A stretch of DNA of 64,000 nt from Nocardiopsis sp. FR4 (GCF_009830945.1 NZ_VWVV01000015.1:62001-126000); one strand, 5' to 3'; shown: positions 8,115 to 17,824, counted from the stretch's first letter. Notes: a model not told the origin generated them from the letters alone. Program-made: numbers and translations.

Positions 8115-9683
8115 TCACGGGCGCCGCCACTGGCGGCCGTCCCGGGCGAGCAGTTTCTCGGCCGACTCCGGCCCCCAGGTGCCCGAGCCGTACTGTTCGG
8201 GCTGGCCCTCCTTGGCCCAGTACTCCTCGACCGGGTCCAGGATCCGCCAGGACAGCTCCACCTCCTCCTGGCGCGGGAACAGCGGCGGGTCGCCGATGAG
8301 CACGTCCAGGATGAGGCGCTCGTAGGCCTCGGGACTGGCCTCGGTGAAGGACTGCCCGTAGGTGAAGTCCATACTCACCTCGCGGACCTCCATGCTGGCC
8401 CCCGGCACCTTGGAGCCGAAGCGCAGGGTCACGCCCTCGTCCGGTTGGATGCGCAGCACCAGGGCGTTCTGCCCCAGCTCGCTGACGTCCGAGCGCGGGA
8501 ACAGCTGCTGGGGGGCGGCCTGGAAGACCAGCGCCACCTCCGTCACCCGGCGGCCCAGCCGCTTGCCGGTGCGCAGGTAGAACGGCACGCCCGCCCAGCG
8601 GCGGGTGTTGACCGCCAGCTTCAGCGCGGCGTAGGTCTCGGTCACCGAGTCGGAGGGGATCCCCTCCTCCTCCAGGTAGCCGCGCACCGCCGCGCCGCCC
8701 TGCCATCCCGCCGCGTACTGGCCGCGCGCGGTGCCCGTGGCCAGGTCCTCGGGCAGCGACACCGAGGCGAGCACCTTCTCCTTCTCCGCGCGGATCGCGT
8801 CCGCGTTGTAGGAGAGGGGCTCCTCCATCGCCACGAGCGCCAGCAGTTGCAGCAGGTGGTTCTGGATGACGTCGCGGGCCGCGCCGATCCCGTCGTAGTA
8901 GCCCGCGCGGCCGCCCACGCCGATGTCCTCGGCCATGGTGATCTGCACGTGGTCCACGTAGCTGCGGTTCCACAGCGGTTCGAACAGGGTGTTGGCGAAG
9001 CGCAGCGCCAGGATGTTCTGGACGGTCTCCTTGCCCAGGTAGTGGTCGATGCGGAACACCGACGAGGGCGGGAACACGTCGTCCACCACCGCGTTCAGCT
9101 CCTGGGCGCTGGCCAGGTCGTGCCCGAAGGGCTTCTCGATGACCACGCGCCGCCACGGCTGGACCCCTCCGGGCCGCTCGGCCTCCTCGCCTGCCTCGGC
9201 CAGACCGCACCGCTTGAGCTGCTTGAGCACGGTCGGGAACAGCTTGGGCGGCAGCGACAGGTAGAACGCGTAGTTGCCGCCGGTGCCCCGCTCGGCGTCC
9301 AGCTCACGCACGCAGTGGGCCAGGCGGTCGAAGGCGTCGTCGTCGTGCAGCTCGCCCGAAACGAACTTGACCCCCTCGCTCAGCTGGCGCCACACGTCCT
9401 CGCGGAAGGGGGTGCGCGAGTGCTCGCGCACCGCCTGGTAGGCCTGCTCGGCGAAGTCCTGGTCCTCCCAGTCGCGGCGGGCGAAGCCGACGAGGCCGAA
9501 GCCCGGCGGCAGCAGCCCGCGGTTGGCGAGGTCGTAGATGGCGGGCAGCAGCTTCTTGCGGGCCAGATCGCCCGTGACCCCGAACAGCACCAGCACGCTG
9601 GGTCCGGCGATGCGGGGCAGTCTGCGGTCCAGGGCGTTGCGGAGCGGGTTGGGGACCGCTCCGGGCATCACCGGTTCTTTCAC
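8115..9683 (-). CDS. zwf: Glucose-6-phosphate 1-dehydrogenase
   Basis: The 522-residue enzyme has the NADP-binding motif [19 protein letters not shown] near residue 32-50, the substrate and catalytic motif [13 protein letters not shown] near 208-220, and the C-terminal beta domain through [13 protein letters not shown]. It oxidises glucose-6-phosphate to 6-phosphogluconolactone with NADP reduction, the entry step of the oxidative pentose phosphate pathway. GTG 9683 is chosen because GGAGG lies 7 nt upstream; an internal ATG five codons later has no better site. A strong hairpin lies upstream, between tal and zwf, so zwf-opcA-pgl may have its own promoter in the 160-bp gap. Confidence 0.96.
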   Translation of the reverse strand: MKEPVMPGAVPNPLRNALDRRLPRIAGPSVLVLFGVTGDLARKKLLPAIYDLANRGLLPPGFGLVGFARRDWEDQDFAEQAYQAVREHSRTPFREDVWRQLSEGVKFVSGELHDDDAFDRLAHCVRELDAERGTGGNYAFYLSLPPKLFPTVLKQLKRCGLAEAGEEAERPGGVQPWRRVVIEKPFGHDLASAQELNAVVDDVFPPSSVFRIDHYLGKETVQNILALRFANTLFEPLWNRSYVDHVQITMAEDIGVGGRAGYYDGIGAARDVIQNHLLQLLALVAMEEPLSYNADAIRAEKEKVLASVSLPEDLATGTARGQYAAGWQGGAAVRGYLEEEGIPSDSVTETYAALKLAVNTRRWAGVPFYLRTGKRLGRRVTEVALVFQAAPQQLFPRSDVSELGQNALVLRIQPDEGVTLRFGSKVPGASMEVREVSMDFTYGQSFTEASPEAYERLILDVLIGDPPLFPRQEEVELSWRILDPVEEYWAKEGQPEQYGSGTWGPESAEKLLARDGRQWRRP

Positions 9684-9802
9684 CTGGATTCCTCCGTGGA
9701 TGCCCCCGCCCTCGGCGGGGGAGGAAACGGACGGTTTTCTCGTGTCGAGGGCGGCCGGTGGGGCGGCTGCGGCCCGTGGCGGGCGGGGCCGCTCACGCCG
9801 GA

Positions 9803-9836
9803 CGGCCGCCGCGGGGGCGCGCCCCCGCGGCGGCCG
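9803..9836 (-). terminator. Perfect palindromic hairpin after tal
   Basis: A 34-bp perfect palindrome, with 17-bp arms centred between 9819 and 9820, lies 7 bp downstream of the tal stop codon. It is extremely GC-rich and lacks a T-tract. It probably separates tkt-tal transcription from zwf-opcA-pgl, at least partly. Confidence 0.6.
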
Positions 9837-9843
9837 CGGTACC

Positions 9844-10950
9844 TCAGGAGAGCTTGTCGAGCTTGGCCGACAGCGCGCCCAGGAGGCTGTCCCAGGACTT
9901 GACGAACTTGTCCACGCCCTCCTGCTCCAGCACGGCGAACACGTCGGTCAGGTTCACTCCGGCGTCCTCCAGGGCGGCGAAGTCGGACCGGGCCTGCTCG
10001 TAGGTGCCCAGGACGGTGTTGCCGCCGATCCGTCCGTGGTCGGCGGTGGCGTCCAGGGTGGCCTGCGGCATCGTGTTCACGGTGTCGCGAGCCACCAGCT
10101 CGCTGACGTAGAGGGTGTCCTCGTAGGAGGGGTCCTTCACACCGGTGGAGGCCCACAGCGGGCGCTGCGGCTTGGCGCCGTGCTCCTCCAGCGCCTTCCA
10201 CTCGGCGGAGGCGAAGACCTCCTCGTGGGCCTCGTAGGCCAGGCGGGCGTTGGCCAGGGCGGCGCGTCCGCGCAGGGCGAGCGCCTCCTCGGTGCCGATC
10301 TCCGTCAGGCGCTTGTCCACCTCGGTGTCCACGCGGCTCACGAAGAAGGAGGCCACGGACTGGATGCGGGACAGGTCGTGGCCGTTGGTCCGGGCCAGCT
10401 CCATCCCCTCCAGGAACGCGTCCATCACCTGGCGGTAGCGCTCCAGGGAGAAGATCAGCGTGACGTTGACGCTGATGCCGTGCCCCAGCGCCTGGGTGAT
10501 CGCGGGCAGGCCCGCGGCGGTGGCCGGGATCTTGACCATCAGGTTGGGCCGGTCCACCAGCCACCACAGGGCCTTGGCCTCGGCGACGGTGCGCTCGGTC
10601 TCGTTGGCCAGGCGCGGGTCCACCTCCAGCGAGACCCGGCCGTCGACGCGGTCGGTGGCGTCGTAGACCGGGCGCAGGACGTCCGCGGCCCAGCGGATGT
10701 CGTAGGCGGTGATCATGCGCACCGCCTCCTCCACCGACACGCCCCGCACGGCCAGCTCGTGCACCTGCTGGTCGTAGGCGTCGCCCTCGGAGAGCGCCTT
10801 GTCGAAGATGGTGGGGTTGGAGGTCACGCCGACCACGTGGTGGGTCGAGACCAGCTCGGCCAGGTTGCCCGAACGCAGCCGCTCGCGGCTGATGTCGTCC
10901 AGCCAGACGGACACGCCCGCCTGGGACAGGTCCTGGAGTGCGTTGCTCAT
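9844..10950 (-). CDS. tal: Transaldolase
   Basis: The 368-residue protein is of the long actinobacterial transaldolase type. It has [16 protein letters not shown] near the start, [11 protein letters not shown] near residue 42-52, the Schiff-base lysine in LMVKIPAT near 137, and [12 protein letters not shown] near 270. It moves a dihydroxyacetone unit between sedoheptulose-7-phosphate and glyceraldehyde-3-phosphate. ATG 10950 ([10 protein letters not shown]) is used since the upstream in-frame codons are not conserved in character and GAGGAAGG lies upstream. It follows tkt by 87 bp with a hairpin between them. Confidence 0.95.
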   Translation of the reverse strand: MSNALQDLSQAGVSVWLDDISRERLRSGNLAELVSTHHVVGVTSNPTIFDKALSEGDAYDQQVHELAVRGVSVEEAVRMITAYDIRWAADVLRPVYDATDRVDGRVSLEVDPRLANETERTVAEAKALWWLVDRPNLMVKIPATAAGLPAITQALGHGISVNVTLIFSLERYRQVMDAFLEGMELARTNGHDLSRIQSVASFFVSRVDTEVDKRLTEIGTEEALALRGRAALANARLAYEAHEEVFASAEWKALEEHGAKPQRPLWASTGVKDPSYEDTLYVSELVARDTVNTMPQATLDATADHGRIGGNTVLGTYEQARSDFAALEDAGVNLTDVFAVLEQEGVDKFVKSWDSLLGALSAKLDKLS

Positions 10951-11004
10951 GGGTTTCTCACGCCTTCCTCGGGGCGGAAACGGTGCCGCCCCTGGTCGCA
11001 CACC

Positions 11005-11031
11005 GGGCCCGCCGGGGTTCCCGGCGGGCCC
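11005..11031 (-). terminator. Hairpin between tkt and tal
   Basis: GGGCCCGCCGGG (11005-11016) pairs perfectly with CCCGGCGGGCCC (11020-11031) around a 3-nt loop, 7 bp after the tkt stop. It may attenuate read-through from tkt into tal. Confidence 0.55.
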
Positions 11032-11037
11032 GCCGGG

Positions 11038-13131
11038 TCAGCTTCCGGCCTTGGCGAGGCTCTTGCGAGCGGCCTCGACCACGGCCTCGGTGGTGAATCC
11101 GAACTTCTCGTACAGGACCTGGTAGGGGGCCGAGGCGCCGTAGTGCTCCAGGCTGACGGACTCGCCGGCGTCGCCGACGTAGGCGCGCCAGCCCATGGCG
11201 ATCCCGGCCTCCACCGAGACCCGTGCGCGCACCGAGGGCGGCAGCACCTGGTCGCGGTAGGCCTGGTCCTGGCGCTCGAACCACTCCACACACGTCATGG
11301 ACACCACACGGGTGGGCGTACCCGCCTCCTGCAGGACCTTGCGGGCCTCCAGTGCGATCTGCACCTCACTGCCGGTGGCGATGAGGATCACCTCGGGCGC
11401 GCCGCCGTCGGCCTCGGCCAGCACGTATCCGCCCTTCACGGCGCCCTCGGCGGAGGCGTACTCCTCGCGGTCCAGGACGGGCAGGTTCTGCCGGGTCAGC
11501 GCCAGCGCGGTCGGACGGTCGCCGTTCTCGATCACCGAGCGCCACACCACGGCGGTCTCGTTGGCGTCGGCCGGGCGGACGACGTCCAGGCCGTGGATGG
11601 CGCGCAGCGCCCACAGGTGCTCGACCGGCTGGTGGGTGGGGCCGTCCTCACCCAGGCCGATGGAGTCGTGCGTCCACACGTAGGTGACCGGCAGCTGCAT
11701 GATCGCGGCCAGGCGCACCGCGGGGCGCATGTAGTCGCTGAAGACCAGGAACGTGCCGCCGTAGGGGCGGGTGGGGCCGTGCAGGGCGATGCCGTTGAGG
11801 ATCGAGCCCATGCCGTGCTCGCGCACGCCGAAGTGCAGCACGCGTCCGTAGGGGTTGCCCGGGAACATGCCGCTGGCGCGGTCGAAGGGCAGGAAGGAGG
11901 GCTCGCCCTTGGGCGTGGTGTTGTTGGACCCGGCCAGGTCGGCCGAGCCGCCCCACAGCTCCGGCAGCACCGGGGCGATGGCGGAGAGGACCTCGCCGCT
12001 GGCCTTGCGGGTGGCCATGCCCTTCTCGCTGGGCTCGAAGAAGGGGACCTCCTTCTTCCAGCCCTCGGGCAGGCGGCCCTCGACCAGGCGGTCGAACAGC
12101 TCGGCGTGCTCGCCGGCGCTGTCGTGCCAGGCCCGGAACTCCACCTCCCAGGCCTCGCGGGCCTCGCGGCCCCGCTCGACCGCGCGGCGGGTGTGCTTGA
12201 TGACCTCGTCCTCCACGGCGAAGGGCTCGTCGGGCAGGCCCAGGATCGCCTTGGTGGCCGAGACCTCCTCGGCGCCGATGGCCGCGCCGTGGATGGCGCC
12301 GGTGTTCTGCTTGTTGGGCGCGGGCCAGCCGATGATGGTGCGCAGGCGGATGAAGGTCGGGCGCTCGGTCTCGGCCTTGCCGCGCAGGATCGCCTGGTAC
12401 AGGGCCTCGACGTCCTCGACGTACTCGCCCGTGGCGGTCCAGTCGACCTCCTCCACGTGCCAGCCGTAGGCGCGGTAGCGCTCGGCGACGTCCTCGGAGT
12501 GGGCGATGCGGGTGTCGTCCTCGATGGAGATCCGGTTGTCGTCCCAGACCATGATGAGGTTGCCCAGCTTCTGGGTCCCCGCCAGCGCGCTGGCCTCGTG
12601 GCTCACGCCCTCCTGGACGTCGCCGTCGGAGCAGAACGCGTAGATGTGGTGGTCGAAGGGACTGGCGCCCGGTCCGGCCTCGGGGTTGAACAGGCCGCGC
12701 TCGCGGCGGGCGGCCATGGCCATGCCGACCGCGTTGCCCAAGCCCTGTCCGAGCGGGCCGGTCGTGGTCTCCACGCCGGGCGTGTGGCTGAACTCCGGGT
12801 GGCCTGGCGTGCGGCTCTCCCACTGGCGCAGGCTCTTGAGGTCCTCCAGCTCCAGCCCGTACCCGGCGAGGTAGAGCTGGATGTACAGGGTGAGGCTGGA
12901 GTGGCCGACCGAGAGGACGAAGCGGTCCCGGCCCGTCCACTCGGGGTCGGAGGGGTCGTGTCGCATGACCTTCTGGAAGAGGAGGTAGGCGGCGGGCGCC
13001 AGGCTCATGGCGGTGCCGGGGTGGCCGCTACCCGCCTTCTCGACCGAGTCCATCGCCAGCGCCCGGACCGTGTTGACGGCACGGAGGTCGAGGTCCGACC
13101 ACTCCAGGGTTTGCGGGGTGTGGGTGCTCAC
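11038..13131 (-). CDS. tkt: Transketolase
   Basis: The 697-residue product has the standard transketolase order: thiamine-diphosphate half with KAGSGHPGTAMSLAP near residue 30-45, GPLGQGLGNAVG near 120, the GDxxxxEG motif as CSDGDVQEGVSHEA near 165, then the pyrimidine-binding domain with YGGTFLVFSDYMRPA and DSIGLGEDGPTHQPVEHL. It transfers two-carbon ketol units in the non-oxidative pentose phosphate pathway. GTG 13131 fits best: AAGGAG lies 11 nt upstream and the protein then opens STHTPQTLEWSDLD. The open frame continues about 70 codons upstream in low-complexity sequence that I reject. First gene of the cluster. Confidence 0.96.
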   Translation of the reverse strand: MSTHTPQTLEWSDLDLRAVNTVRALAMDSVEKAGSGHPGTAMSLAPAAYLLFQKVMRHDPSDPEWTGRDRFVLSVGHSSLTLYIQLYLAGYGLELEDLKSLRQWESRTPGHPEFSHTPGVETTTGPLGQGLGNAVGMAMAARRERGLFNPEAGPGASPFDHHIYAFCSDGDVQEGVSHEASALAGTQKLGNLIMVWDDNRISIEDDTRIAHSEDVAERYRAYGWHVEEVDWTATGEYVEDVEALYQAILRGKAETERPTFIRLRTIIGWPAPNKQNTGAIHGAAIGAEEVSATKAILGLPDEPFAVEDEVIKHTRRAVERGREAREAWEVEFRAWHDSAGEHAELFDRLVEGRLPEGWKKEVPFFEPSEKGMATRKASGEVLSAIAPVLPELWGGSADLAGSNNTTPKGEPSFLPFDRASGMFPGNPYGRVLHFGVREHGMGSILNGIALHGPTRPYGGTFLVFSDYMRPAVRLAAIMQLPVTYVWTHDSIGLGEDGPTHQPVEHLWALRAIHGLDVVRPADANETAVVWRSVIENGDRPTALALTRQNLPVLDREEYASAEGAVKGGYVLAEADGGAPEVILIATGSEVQIALEARKVLQEAGTPTRVVSMTCVEWFERQDQAYRDQVLPPSVRARVSVEAGIAMGWRAYVGDAGESVSLEHYGASAPYQVLYEKFGFTTEAVVEAARKSLAKAGS

Positions 13132-13650
13132 GGACTTTCGTTCTCCTTCTCGGGCACCCCCGGCGCCCGGAGGCCGGGGCGCGGGGTGGTGTGTCGGTTG
13201 CGTTGGTCTGCCGCCGCCGGGCACCCCGCCGCCGCGCGGCGGGACCGGGGAGAACGCGAGGGGATGGGGTCCGCGCCCGGCTGCCCGGGACAGGCGGACA
13301 CGCCACCTCCGGCATCCCCCGTACGACGGCCGTCGCGGCCTGGGAACCACGACGAGTCCGGCCGTGTTCGAGCCTATCGTTCGGCGCCGAAGATGTCGTT
13401 GGCCGACACCTCCCCTTACTGGCTGGTAGCACGGTGATCTCGGCTATGTCGGCTCCGTATGGCAATGGGTTCGGCACCCTCCGTGCGTTCCCGGGGCGCC
13501 GTCGGAGGAGGGGGCGGCGCGTGGCAGGCTGGGGGAGTGCGGGGGCGGGCGCGAGCCTGCTGTGCGCCCGGCGGCCCCAGCACGGCGTACCACCCCGGGA
13601 CCAGGGGGTTTCACTGGCGAGGGGGCTGGTCCACGGTCCCCGCGAGGAAG
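13132..13650. other. Intergenic region upstream of tkt and ctaB
   Basis: No gene is supported between the tkt start and the ctaB promoter element; together with the ctaB leader the gap is 629 bp. Open frames here have no ribosome sites or protein-like composition. It must hold the divergent promoters of tkt and ctaB, but apart from the element at 13651 I see no clear signal. Confidence 0.5.
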
Positions 13651-13667
13651 TACTACAGTATGTCGTT
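13651..13667 (+). promoter_or_regulatory. Palindrome-like operator/-10 region upstream of ctaB
   Basis: The sequence TACTACAGTATGTCGTT is an imperfect inverted repeat (TACTACAG-T-ATGTCGTT) and contains TACAGT, a good actinobacterial -10. The same element occurs at the ctaA start (17738-17754, minus strand), sharing TACTACAG and TGTCGT. The TACTACA/TGTAGTA type resembles operators of the BlaI/CopY repressor family. It would place the ctaB transcript start about 165 nt upstream of the ctaB ATG. Confidence 0.5.
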
Positions 13668-13760
13668 GACGGGGTTTCCGCCGATCCTGACGCTTTGTCG
13701 GTCCGCTCTACCCCGCGTGGCGAGCAGTGTCGAGACCCCTAGAGTTGTCGAGGTATCCGC

Positions 13761-13832
13761 GTGTCTGAAACCGAGCCGGCGACCCCCGCGGGGGCGCGAG
13801 CGAGCCGTCCGGCAGTGGGGACGCGGTACTGA
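13761..13832 (+). CDS. Possible 23-codon leader peptide overlapping ctaB
   Basis: GTG 13761 has GAGG 7 nt upstream and opens a frame of 23 codons ([15 protein letters not shown]...) whose TGA shares its A with the ctaB ATG (TACTGATGG). The arrangement suggests translational coupling to ctaB. It could equally be a remnant of an N-terminal extension. No family is recognised. Confidence 0.35.
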   Translation: MSETEPATPAGARASRPAVGTRY

Positions 13833-14797
13833 TGGCCCTGGTCAACCGCGCTCCGCGAACGAACCCGGACGGCGCCGGGCCCGAGGCCGCCCGCACGGCC
13901 TCCCTCGGCCAGTGCGTCCGCGCCTACGTCGCGCTGTCCAAGCCCCGCGTCATCGAGCTGCTGCTCATCACCACCATCCCGGTGATGTTCGTCGCCGCCG
14001 GAGGGGTGCCGCCGCTGTGGACCGCGGTGGCCACCCTGGTCTTCGGCACCATGTCCGCGGCCAGCGCGAACGCCATGAACTGCTACATCGACCGCGACAT
14101 CGACCGTGAGATGCGTCGCACCCGCCAACGCCCCGGCGCGATGGAACTGGTGACGCCCCGCGGCGCCCTCACCTACGGGCTCGTGCTCGCCGTGGGCTCC
14201 ACGGTCGGGTTCGCCGCGCTGGTCAACCCGCTCTCGGCGGCGCTGTCGGCCTTCGCGATCCTGTTCTACATCTTCGTCTACACGATGCTGCTCAAGCGGC
14301 GCACCGCGCAGAACGTCGTGTGGGGCGGCATCGCGGGCTGCATGCCCGTGCTCATCGGCTGGGCCGCGGTCACCGACAGCCTGGACTGGGCGCCGTTCGT
14401 GCTGTTCCTGGTGGTCTTCTTCTGGACCCCGCCGCACACCTGGACGCTCGCCATGCGCTACCGCGAGGACTACGCGCAGGCCAAGGTGCCCATGCTCCCG
14501 GTGGTGGCCAGCGACCGCCGCGTGCTCCTGGAGTGCGTCCTCTACAGCTGGGCCACCGTGGCGGTCTCGCTCGTCTTCTGGCCGGTGGCCGGCACCACCT
14601 GGTTCTACGGCGCGGTGGCCCTGGCCCTGGGCGCGCTGCTGGTCCTCCAGGCGCACCGCCTGCTCCAGCGCTCCCGCGCCGGCGTCACCGGCGCCCAACT
14701 GAAGACGATGGGCTTCTTTCACCTGTCCAACGCCTACCTGGCGCTGCTGTTCGTGGCGGTCACCGTCGACCCGCTGATCGCCAACGCGCTGGGCTGA
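13832..14797 (+). CDS. ctaB: Protohaem IX farnesyltransferase (haem O synthase)
   Basis: The 321-residue membrane protein belongs to the UbiA prenyltransferase family. The first Asp-rich motif is [15 protein letters not shown] near residue 70-84 and the second region is [16 protein letters not shown] near 210-225; about eight hydrophobic helices are present. It adds a farnesyl group to haem B to make haem O for cytochrome oxidase, acting in the cytoplasmic membrane. ATG 13832 overlaps the stop of a short upstream frame. ctaA, the next enzyme of the pathway, lies 2.9 kb away on the other strand and shares a promoter-proximal palindrome. Confidence 0.96.
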   Translation: MALVNRAPRTNPDGAGPEAARTASLGQCVRAYVALSKPRVIELLLITTIPVMFVAAGGVPPLWTAVATLVFGTMSAASANAMNCYIDRDIDREMRRTRQRPGAMELVTPRGALTYGLVLAVGSTVGFAALVNPLSAALSAFAILFYIFVYTMLLKRRTAQNVVWGGIAGCMPVLIGWAAVTDSLDWAPFVLFLVVFFWTPPHTWTLAMRYREDYAQAKVPMLPVVASDRRVLLECVLYSWATVAVSLVFWPVAGTTWFYGAVALALGALLVLQAHRLLQRSRAGVTGAQLKTMGFFHLSNAYLALLFVAVTVDPLIANALG

Positions 14798-14854
14798 GGC
14801 CCGCGCTTCCCCGCCCCCAGGGGGCGGCGCGCTCCCCGGGGCCAGCTCCGGCGC

Positions 14855-15256
14855 TCAGTTCCTGCGCCAGGCCAGCACGGTCGCCCACACCGCGGTCCCG
14901 GTCAGCACCAGGGCCAGCGGTACGTGGACCTGCAGGGGCCCGTAGGTGCCCAGGGTCGCCTGTGGGAAGCCCAAGCCGAACGCCAGCAGGCTGACCAGCA
15001 GGACCGTGCGGGCCGGACCCGGACCGAGCCCCGAACCCCGCCAGTACAGGACCGCTGCCAGCACCTGGAGCGCGGCCGCCGTGTGCACGCCGAAGGCCCC
15101 GTAGTAGTGCAGGGGCAGTGCCTCGGTGTTGAAGGTGACCAGTTGTCCGGCGGTCGCCCCCTCCCACAGGATCGCGGCCAGGTGCAAGAGCACGGCGACG
15201 CGCAGGAACCACAGCGCGCCCGTGGGGGTGGCGGGGGTGGCGGTCGTTCGCTCCAT
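14855..15256 (-). CDS. Small integral membrane protein next to haem synthesis genes
   Basis: The 133-residue protein has about four hydrophobic segments (near residues 15-35, 52-70, 82-105 and 110-128) and ends WRRN. It has no signal-peptide cleavage site and no family motif I can name. It lies convergent to ctaB and divergent from the PrsW-type gene. Similar small proteins sit near ctaA/ctaB in other actinobacteria, which hints at oxidase or haem biogenesis, but that is context only. Confidence 0.7.
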   Translation of the reverse strand: MERTTATPATPTGALWFLRVAVLLHLAAILWEGATAGQLVTFNTEALPLHYYGAFGVHTAAALQVLAAVLYWRGSGLGPGPARTVLLVSLLAFGLGFPQATLGTYGPLQVHVPLALVLTGTAVWATVLAWRRN

Positions 15257-15400
15257 GCTGCGGTCCCTTCCCTGGGAAAAGCGCGCCTCTCGTGGCGGGG
15301 ACTACGATCCTGCCCCATCCGGGGCGAGGCGCGCACCCGCCTCCGTCCGGAACGGGGGCCGGAACCGTGCTGGCCGGGCCTCCCGCTACGATCGGTGCCC

Positions 15401-16690
15401 ATGCCCCGTCTCGACAGTAAGGCCATCCTCCAAGGCCGACGCTCCCGCTACTCGATGACCCTCATCCTGGGGACCACCCTCAGCGTGCTCTGCATGGCCG
15501 GGATGCTGGTCTACCTCTGGCTGCTCGCCCTGGCCGGAGGGGCCGCCGCCGGTATCGACGGCGGGCTCGGCTTCGGCATCAGCCTGGTGGCCGCGGTCAT
15601 CCCGGTGTGCATCCTGGTTCCGCTCATCCTCATGCTCGACCGCATCGAGCCCGAACCCGGATGGGTGCTGTTCTTCGCCTTCGCCTGGGGAGCGGGTGTG
15701 GCCGTGGTGGCCTCCCTGCTGCTCAACAGCTGGGGGCTGGCCCACGTCACGGTGCCGCTGTTCGGGCAGGAGGCGGGCGACTTCCTGGCCGCGTCGGCGG
15801 TGGCCCCACTGGTGGAGGAGAGCGCCAAGGGCGCGGTCCTGCTCATCCTGCTCTGGCGCCGCCGCCACGAACTCGACACCTTCACCGACGGGGTGATCTA
15901 CGCCGGGATGGTGGCAACCGGCTTCGCCTTCACCGAGAACATCCTGTACTTCCTCAGCGCGTTCTTCGACGGGACCCTGGTGGCCACCTTCGCCATCCGG
16001 GGGCTGGTGGCCCCGTTCGGGCACCCCATCTACACCGCGATGATCGGGATCGGCGTGGCCTACGCCGCCATGCGCACCGGCTGCCTGCGCCTGCTGGCGC
16101 CGGTTGCGGGCTGGGCGGCGGCCGTGCTGCTGCACGGCATGTGGAACGGGTCCACCTACTTCGGCTGGCACGGCCTGGCCGCGGCCTACATGGTGCTCTT
16201 CGGCGTGCTCATGGGCGTCCTCGCGCTGGCCGCCCGCGACCGCCAGCGCCAGATCGGCGCGATCGCCCGCTACCTGCCGCCCTACGTCCCCACCGGGTTG
16301 GTCACCCCGGCCGACATCACCATGCTCAGCTCCCTGAAGGGGCGCCGCCAGGCCCGTGAGTGGGCGGCCCGCAACGCCGGGCGCAGGGGCCGCGAGTCGA
16401 TGCGGGAGTACCAGCTGGCCGCGACCGAGCTGGCGCTACTGCACCAGAGGATGGACGCCGGTCTGGTCCGCCGCGACTGGAAGGTGCACCGGGATTCCTT
16501 CCTGGCGCTCATGCACGTGGCCAGGGACACCTTCCTGGGGCGGCTGCCTCAGCCGGTGGCCCCCGGCTGGGCGGAGAGCCCCACCGACTCGGGTTTCCTG
16601 CGCCGGTCCGACTTCGCGCACGTCATCGCCCAGGCGCGGGCCCAACAGGAGCAGACTCCGCGTCACGGCGGTCAGCGGGGTCCTCGCTGA
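15401..16690 (+). CDS. PrsW-family intramembrane metalloprotease
   Basis: The 429-residue protein starts at ATG 15401 (MPRLDSKAILQG); the longer upstream frame is antisense sequence. It has about seven to eight membrane segments and the three PrsW motifs: VEESAKGAVLLILL, GFAFTENILYFL and HGMWNGSTYFGW. These carry the glutamate and histidine residues expected of the membrane protease fold shared with CAAX/PrsW proteins. A charged cytoplasmic tail of about 120 residues follows. PrsW proteins cut membrane-anchored regulators such as anti-sigma factors; the substrate here is unknown. Its last 68 bp overlap ctaA on the other strand. Confidence 0.88.
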   Translation: MPRLDSKAILQGRRSRYSMTLILGTTLSVLCMAGMLVYLWLLALAGGAAAGIDGGLGFGISLVAAVIPVCILVPLILMLDRIEPEPGWVLFFAFAWGAGVAVVASLLLNSWGLAHVTVPLFGQEAGDFLAASAVAPLVEESAKGAVLLILLWRRRHELDTFTDGVIYAGMVATGFAFTENILYFLSAFFDGTLVATFAIRGLVAPFGHPIYTAMIGIGVAYAAMRTGCLRLLAPVAGWAAAVLLHGMWNGSTYFGWHGLAAAYMVLFGVLMGVLALAARDRQRQIGAIARYLPPYVPTGLVTPADITMLSSLKGRRQAREWAARNAGRRGRESMREYQLAATELALLHQRMDAGLVRRDWKVHRDSFLALMHVARDTFLGRLPQPVAPGWAESPTDSGFLRRSDFAHVIAQARAQQEQTPRHGGQRGPR

Positions 16691-17738
16691 GCTCCTGGCC
16701 GGGCGGCACCAGGCGGGTGGTGGAGAAGTACAGGCGGCAGATGGCCACCCAGGTCAGCGTTGAGCCCAGCACGTGCAGGACCACCAGGGCCTCGGGTAGC
16801 CCCAGAGCGTACTGGGTGTAGCCGAGCACGCCCTGCAGGACCACCGTGACCAGCAGGAACAGGCTGCTCACGCGGACCGGGCGGCGGGCCTCACCGCGGA
16901 AGGCGATGGTCGCGGCCAGGACGGCGCCCGCCGTGGTGAGCCAGGCCAGCGCCGAGTGCAGGCGGGTGACGGCGGGCAGGTCGAAGGCCCAGCGGGGGGC
17001 GGCGGCGTCGCCGCCGTGCGGACCGGTGCCGGTGACCACGGTCCCGGCCACCAGCAGGAAGAAGCCGACCACGAGCAGGCCGATGCTGAGCGCGTGCAGC
17101 ATGGGGCCCGCGGACACCTGGGGCCTGCCCTGGGGTTCGCGGCAGCGCACGTACAGCGCCACCGTGACGAAGACCACCACCATGGACAGCAGGAAGTGCG
17201 CCGCCACCGAGGCGGGGTGCAGGTCGCTCCAGACGGTGATGCCGCCGACCACACCCTGGCCCAGGACGCCGACCGGGACGATCGCGGCGAGCCGGAGCAG
17301 GTCGCGGCGGCGCGGCCGGGTCCGCAGGACCGCGACCAGGGTGATGACGGCGACGGCCAGCACGATGAAGGTGAGCGTGCGGTTGCCAAACTCCACGGCG
17401 GCGTTGAACGCGGCGTGCCCGGTGTCCACGGGGACGAAGCTCTCGGGTGTGCACTTGGGCCACTCCGAGCAGCCGAGCCCGGAGGAGGTCACGCGCACGG
17501 TGGCGCCGGTGACGGCGATCCCGGCGTTGACCACGATGTTGCCCAGGGCCCAGGCGCGCAGCGACCGCCGGGTGGGGTTCCAGATGGTGCGCGCCAGCAG
17601 GACCAGCGCCAGGACTCCGGCCGCCGCGACGACGATCTGCCAGCCCCACAGGGGGACTCCGAGAAGGACGATGTCCTCCGCCGCGAGCGGGGGAGGCGTG
17701 GTCGCGGCGGACGCCGCGTAGGCCGGGGCAACAGACAT
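16623..17738 (-). CDS. ctaA: Haem A synthase (COX15/CtaA)
   Basis: The 371-residue membrane protein has eight predicted helices. The GCSEWPKC cysteine pair lies in the first external loop (VTSSGLGCSEWPKCTPESF near residue 84-102), followed by FGNRTLTF, HPASVAAHFLLSM and VTRLHSALAWL, which supply the haem-ligand histidines. It oxidises the haem O methyl group to give haem A. ATG 17738 has no ribosome site; a TACAGT -10 ends 7 nt upstream, so the mRNA is probably leaderless. The 3' end overlaps the PrsW gene by 68 bp. Confidence 0.94.
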   Translation of the reverse strand: MSVAPAYAASAATTPPPLAAEDIVLLGVPLWGWQIVVAAAGVLALVLLARTIWNPTRRSLRAWALGNIVVNAGIAVTGATVRVTSSGLGCSEWPKCTPESFVPVDTGHAAFNAAVEFGNRTLTFIVLAVAVITLVAVLRTRPRRRDLLRLAAIVPVGVLGQGVVGGITVWSDLHPASVAAHFLLSMVVVFVTVALYVRCREPQGRPQVSAGPMLHALSIGLLVVGFFLLVAGTVVTGTGPHGGDAAAPRWAFDLPAVTRLHSALAWLTTAGAVLAATIAFRGEARRPVRVSSLFLLVTVVLQGVLGYTQYALGLPEALVVLHVLGSTLTWVAICRLYFSTTRLVPPGQELSEDPADRRDAESAPVGPAPGR

Positions 17739-17754
17739 ACGACAGACTGTAGTA
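17738..17754 (-). promoter_or_regulatory. Operator-like palindrome and -10 at the ctaA start
   Basis: On the minus strand the sequence is TACTACAGTCTGTCGTA, an inverted repeat (TACTACAG-T-CTGTCGTA) whose last base is the first base of the ctaA start codon. TACAGT inside it is positioned as a -10 for a leaderless transcript. It matches the element upstream of ctaB. Confidence 0.55.
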
Positions 17755-17824
17755 CATCGCTGTGGGGTCCGGTCGCGCCCCCTGGCCTCGTCACCCGTGC
17801 CGACGCCGTCCAGTGGCGAATGGA

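Noticed and set aside
11005..11031. Riboswitch or attenuator in the pentose-phosphate cluster
   Set aside because: The stem-loops here are simple GC hairpins after stop codons, without the multi-helix structure of a riboswitch.
13459..14109. 216-residue frame overlapping the start of ctaB
   Set aside because: It runs through the promoter element and into ctaB in another frame; composition is not protein-like and no start signal exists.
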